A DNA stretch of 7,557 nt from Leptolinea sp. UBA5366 (GTDB lineage Bacteria > Chloroflexota > Anaerolineae > Anaerolineales > Anaerolineaceae), in assembly GCA_002407845.1 (NCBI GenBank), contig DHPK01000006.1, forward strand, positions 15,074 to 22,630, in the 5' to 3' direction. The first letter of the stretch is position 1, and each line of letters starts with the position of its first letter. Shown piece by piece: positions 6,080-7,557 of this stretch. The notes under the pieces were generated by a model that worked only from the letters and a program-made list of their open reading frames with translations, searched no databases and was not told the DNA's origin. The position numbers and the translations under genes are program-made.

Positions 6080-7123
6080 TCAATCGGATGAATGGGTGCC
6101 GGTTGAGATGCCCCCGTTCGATTGTTCTCCGCTTTCTGAAATTGTTCCTGCAGCCCCCAGATTGCTCACCTGTGTCTGATTAAAGGCTGCCCGGCTGTTT
6201 TCATCGGTCGCAAAACTGCCGCCATACAAAGCACGCACGCTGCCGCTTTCGGTTACGCTGATCTCCGCAGTGCCGTTCAGAAATGACGCTGCGCCCTGAT
6301 AGACGAAGTCACCGCCAAAAGCCCAGCCTGCGCTGCCGCTGATCATTGCAAAAGTGTCCTGAGATTGATAGGCGCTGCCTGATCCGACTGCGCTGCCGCC
6401 CCCAAACAGAGCGATTTGAACCGCTCCGGTTTCGGATACCGCGATGCTTGATTGGGTGGTGACTGCAGAAGCTCCGCCCTGCTGCGCCAGCCCGCCCGCC
6501 AGCGCGTAGTCTGTTGAGCCATTGATTTCAACCTGTGTCCGGTTGACCGCTGCGTAACTGCCCTCTCCCGAAGCGAGGCCACCGCCGAAAAGTTCCCAAT
6601 AGACCCGCCCTGTCTCTCCGAGTTCGACAGTTGATTGATCTTTAACGATCGATGATCCGCCGTCGAAGGCTGCGCCGCCTCCGAAAACATAGGCAGCAGA
6701 GCCGTTGATCACAACTTGGGTAGAATCGACCTGCCCGATTTTGCCATAATCCGCGTACATGCCGCCGAAAATCCAAGCGTTGTCCATTGCGACATGCTCG
6801 CCGAGGAAAAATGGGATGCCGTTGGCATACAGGTGATAAACAGCAGGAAGGCTGATCTCTGTGTTGCCGGATTCGCCTTCGATTGTCAGGGAAGTGATCG
6901 ATTTGCCAGTTGGCAGGGAGAGCACAGCATCCGCTGTGTCATTCAGACTGGCAGCGATCTGCAGGGTGACCTTTCCGGCGTTGCCTGGAAGGCTGAGGAG
7001 CGCTTGAGAGATCGATTGATATGCGGCGTCAGGGCCGACTGACAGGGTTAAATCCGCAGAGACTGTGGTAAAAATGCAAAGCTGCAGCAGCAAAAGGAAT
7101 AAAATTCCTGGTCGCAAACGCAT
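6080..7123 (-). CDS. Secreted repeat protein, probable beta-helix fold, function unknown
   Basis: I do not recognise this 347-residue protein as a named family. It begins with a clear signal peptide: Arg2 and Arg4, a Leu/Ile/Phe-rich core (about 7-18), and probable cleavage after VSA at residue 23. Residues 24-85 (VGPDAAYQSISQALLSLP onward) resemble the opening of pectate-lyase-like proteins, an inference only. From residue 135 there are three tandem 61-residue units (135-195, 196-256, 257-316). Each pairs a 29-residue part containing NGSxxYxFGG with a 31/32-residue part containing ETGxVxxxLFGGG. The tail (about 325-347) is Ser/Gly-rich. No LPXTG motif, C-terminal membrane anchor or catalytic motif is seen, so it is probably exported and released or loosely attached. 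The ATG has no Shine-Dalgarno sequence, and a stop codon (TAG) lies 3 codons upstream in frame, which limits the start. An extended -10 box lies just 6 bases before it. Confidence 0.8.
   Translation of the reverse strand: MRLRPGILFLLLLQLCIFTTVSADLTLSVGPDAAYQSISQALLSLPGNAGKVTLQIAASLNDTADAVLSLPTGKSITSLTIEGESGNTEISLPAVYHLYANGIPFFLGEHVAMDNAWIFGGMYADYGKIGQVDSTQVVINGSAAYVFGGGAAFDGGSSIVKDQSTVELGETGRVYWELFGGGLASGEGSYAAVNRTQVEINGSTDYALAGGLAQQGGASAVTTQSSIAVSETGAVQIALFGGGSAVGSGSAYQSQDTFAMISGSAGWAFGGDFVYQGAASFLNGTAEISVTESGSVRALYGGSFATDENSRAAFNQTQVSNLGAAGTISESGEQSNGGISTGTHSSD
6176..6355 (-). repeat. 60-residue tandem unit 3 of the secreted protein (more diverged)
   Basis: Residues 257-316. The first 29 residues start TFAMISGSAGWAFGG; the next 31 start AEISVTESGSVRALYGG, one residue shorter than in the other units. 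A fourth unit seems to begin at residue 317 (TQVSNLG) but breaks off. Confidence 0.7.
6356..6538 (-). repeat. 61-residue tandem unit 2 of the secreted protein
   Basis: Residues 196-256. The first 29 residues start TQVEINGSTDYALAGG; the next 32 start SSIAVSETGAVQIALFGGG. It is directly adjacent to units 1 and 3 with no linker. Confidence 0.8.
6539..6721 (-). repeat. 61-residue tandem unit 1 of the secreted protein
   Basis: Residues 135-195. The first 29 residues start TQVVINGSAAYVFGGG; the next 32 start STVELGETGRVYWELFGGG. The unit is exactly 183 bp, and its periodicity is clearest in the protein. Confidence 0.8.
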
Positions 7124-7129
7124 AACACC

Positions 7130-7138
7130 ATTCTAACA
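7130..7138 (-). promoter_or_regulatory. Extended -10 promoter, possibly giving a leaderless mRNA
   Basis: The minus strand reads TG-T-TAGAAT; TAGAAT matches 5 of 6 consensus -10 bases. Only 6 bases (GGTGTT) separate it from the ATG at 7123, so the predicted first transcribed base is the A of the start codon, or close to it. No good -35 box is seen at 17 bases, as is common for extended -10 promoters. Confidence 0.5.
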
Positions 7139-7209
7139 GAGGAGCAAAACCAAAATTGAGATTTTTGATAAAAAGGGTATCTGATTGTGCAGAATTTTTA
7201 CAAATGATG

Positions 7210-7241
7210 AAAAAAGCGGGCTGATTTTAGCCCGCTTTTTT
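7210..7241 (-). terminator. Strong symmetric intrinsic terminator
   Basis: Arms AAAAAAGCGGGCT (7210-7222) and AGCCCGCTTTTTT (7229-7241) pair around a 6-base loop, giving a 7-bp GC-rich core with A/T runs on both sides. It lies 13 bp after the stop of the molybdenum enzyme gene and should end that transcript. The symmetry lets it work in both directions. Confidence 0.93.
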
Positions 7242-7254
7242 GAAAATTGCTTAA

Positions 7255-7557
7255 TTATTTCTTCTTTTTGTAAAAAGTGTTCTTCATTGGCAGTTCGGTT
7301 CTGAATTCGCCGTCAAAATTGTAATAAGCGTTCTGGCAGGCGGGTGTGATCGGAATCAGGCTTAATTCACCGATGCCTTTAGCGCCGTGCGCATAGGGAG
7401 AAAGCTGATCATCGGGGGCTTTAACCAGATGGATCTTGATCGGCGGAACATCTGGCGCGCGCAGCAGGCCAAGCGTGCCGTATTTAGCCTGAGGCCAGCC
7501 GTCTTTCATCGGGTAATCTTCTGTCAGCGCGATGCCCAGCCCCATGGCAATTCCGCC
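7255..7557 (-). CDS. Xanthine dehydrogenase/aldehyde oxidase family, molybdenum-binding subunit (C-terminal part)
   Basis: Only the last 100 codons are in the window; the frame stays open to position 7557, so the start lies outside. The visible part matches the end of the large molybdopterin-binding subunit of xanthine dehydrogenase-type hydroxylases. It has GGIAMGLGIALTED, then GAKGIGE (residues 58-64 of the visible part; codon 7366-7368 is the Glu that acts as catalytic base in the family), then the helix-forming PITPACQNAYY and the closing FRTELP. Enzymes of this family hydroxylate purines, aldehydes or N-heterocycles using Mo-molybdopterin with Fe-S and FAD partner subunits. Substrate, and whether it is one of the selenium-dependent hydroxylases, cannot be decided here. 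The protein ends in a run of four lysines. Confidence 0.88.
   Translation of the reverse strand, partial: GGIAMGLGIALTEDYPMKDGWPQAKYGTLGLLRAPDVPPIKIHLVKAPDDQLSPYAHGAKGIGELSLIPITPACQNAYYNFDGEFRTELPMKNTFYKKKK

Noticed and set aside
6343..6690. Minus-strand open frame of 115 codons inside the repeat protein gene
   Set aside because: It is an out-of-frame shadow of the repetitive coding sequence with no signal or start site of its own.
7070..7090. Possible lipoprotein signal (Cys16 in LLLQLC) in the secreted repeat protein
   Set aside because: The residues before the Cys (LQL) do not fit a lipobox, which needs a small residue just before Cys. The VSA site at residue 23 is a better ordinary cleavage site.
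7139..7209. Short AT-rich stretch before the repeat protein gene
   Set aside because: Searched for a -35 box, a regulatory hairpin or a small gene; only a weak TTGTAA-16-GATACC pair was found, not strong enough to call.

Overview
The window looks like chromosomal DNA from a Gram-positive bacterium of the Bacillota, probably Clostridia or a relative. The signs are a tRNA-responsive T-box leader, strong AGGAG-type ribosome binding sites and a clostridial-looking branched-chain amino acid operon. Base composition appears near 50% GC by eye. Genus cannot be fixed from this stretch. Every supported gene lies on the minus strand, so the order of transcription runs from high to low coordinates.

From the right edge (7557) leftwards: (1) the last 100 codons of a xanthine dehydrogenase/aldehyde oxidase family molybdenum-binding subunit, followed by a strong symmetric terminator (7210-7241). 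(2) An extended -10 promoter that sits only 6 bp before the start codon of a secreted repeat protein (6080-7123), which suggests a leaderless mRNA. That protein has a signal peptide and three 61-residue tandem units, each made of alternating 29- and 31/32-residue subrepeats; I do not recognise it as a named family. (3) An AIM24/TIGR00266 family protein (5356-6036), 43 bp downstream and probably co-transcribed with it. (4) A complete T-box leader (about 4996-5270) with an AUC isoleucine specifier, a Stem III hairpin, an antiterminator and a terminator. (5) The operon ilvB-ilvN-ilvC-ilvD, tightly packed, running to position 29.

The ilv genes encode both subunits of acetolactate (acetohydroxyacid) synthase, ketol-acid reductoisomerase and dihydroxy-acid dehydratase. 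These are the three shared steps that make the 2-oxo acid precursors of valine, leucine and isoleucine. The leader should let transcription proceed only when uncharged tRNA-Ile accumulates, and the small subunit with its ACT domain should add feedback inhibition at the enzyme level.

The ilv part is well-understood biology. The least-explained part is the pair made of the secreted repeat protein and the AIM24 protein. No mobile element, CRISPR array, tRNA or rRNA gene was seen.
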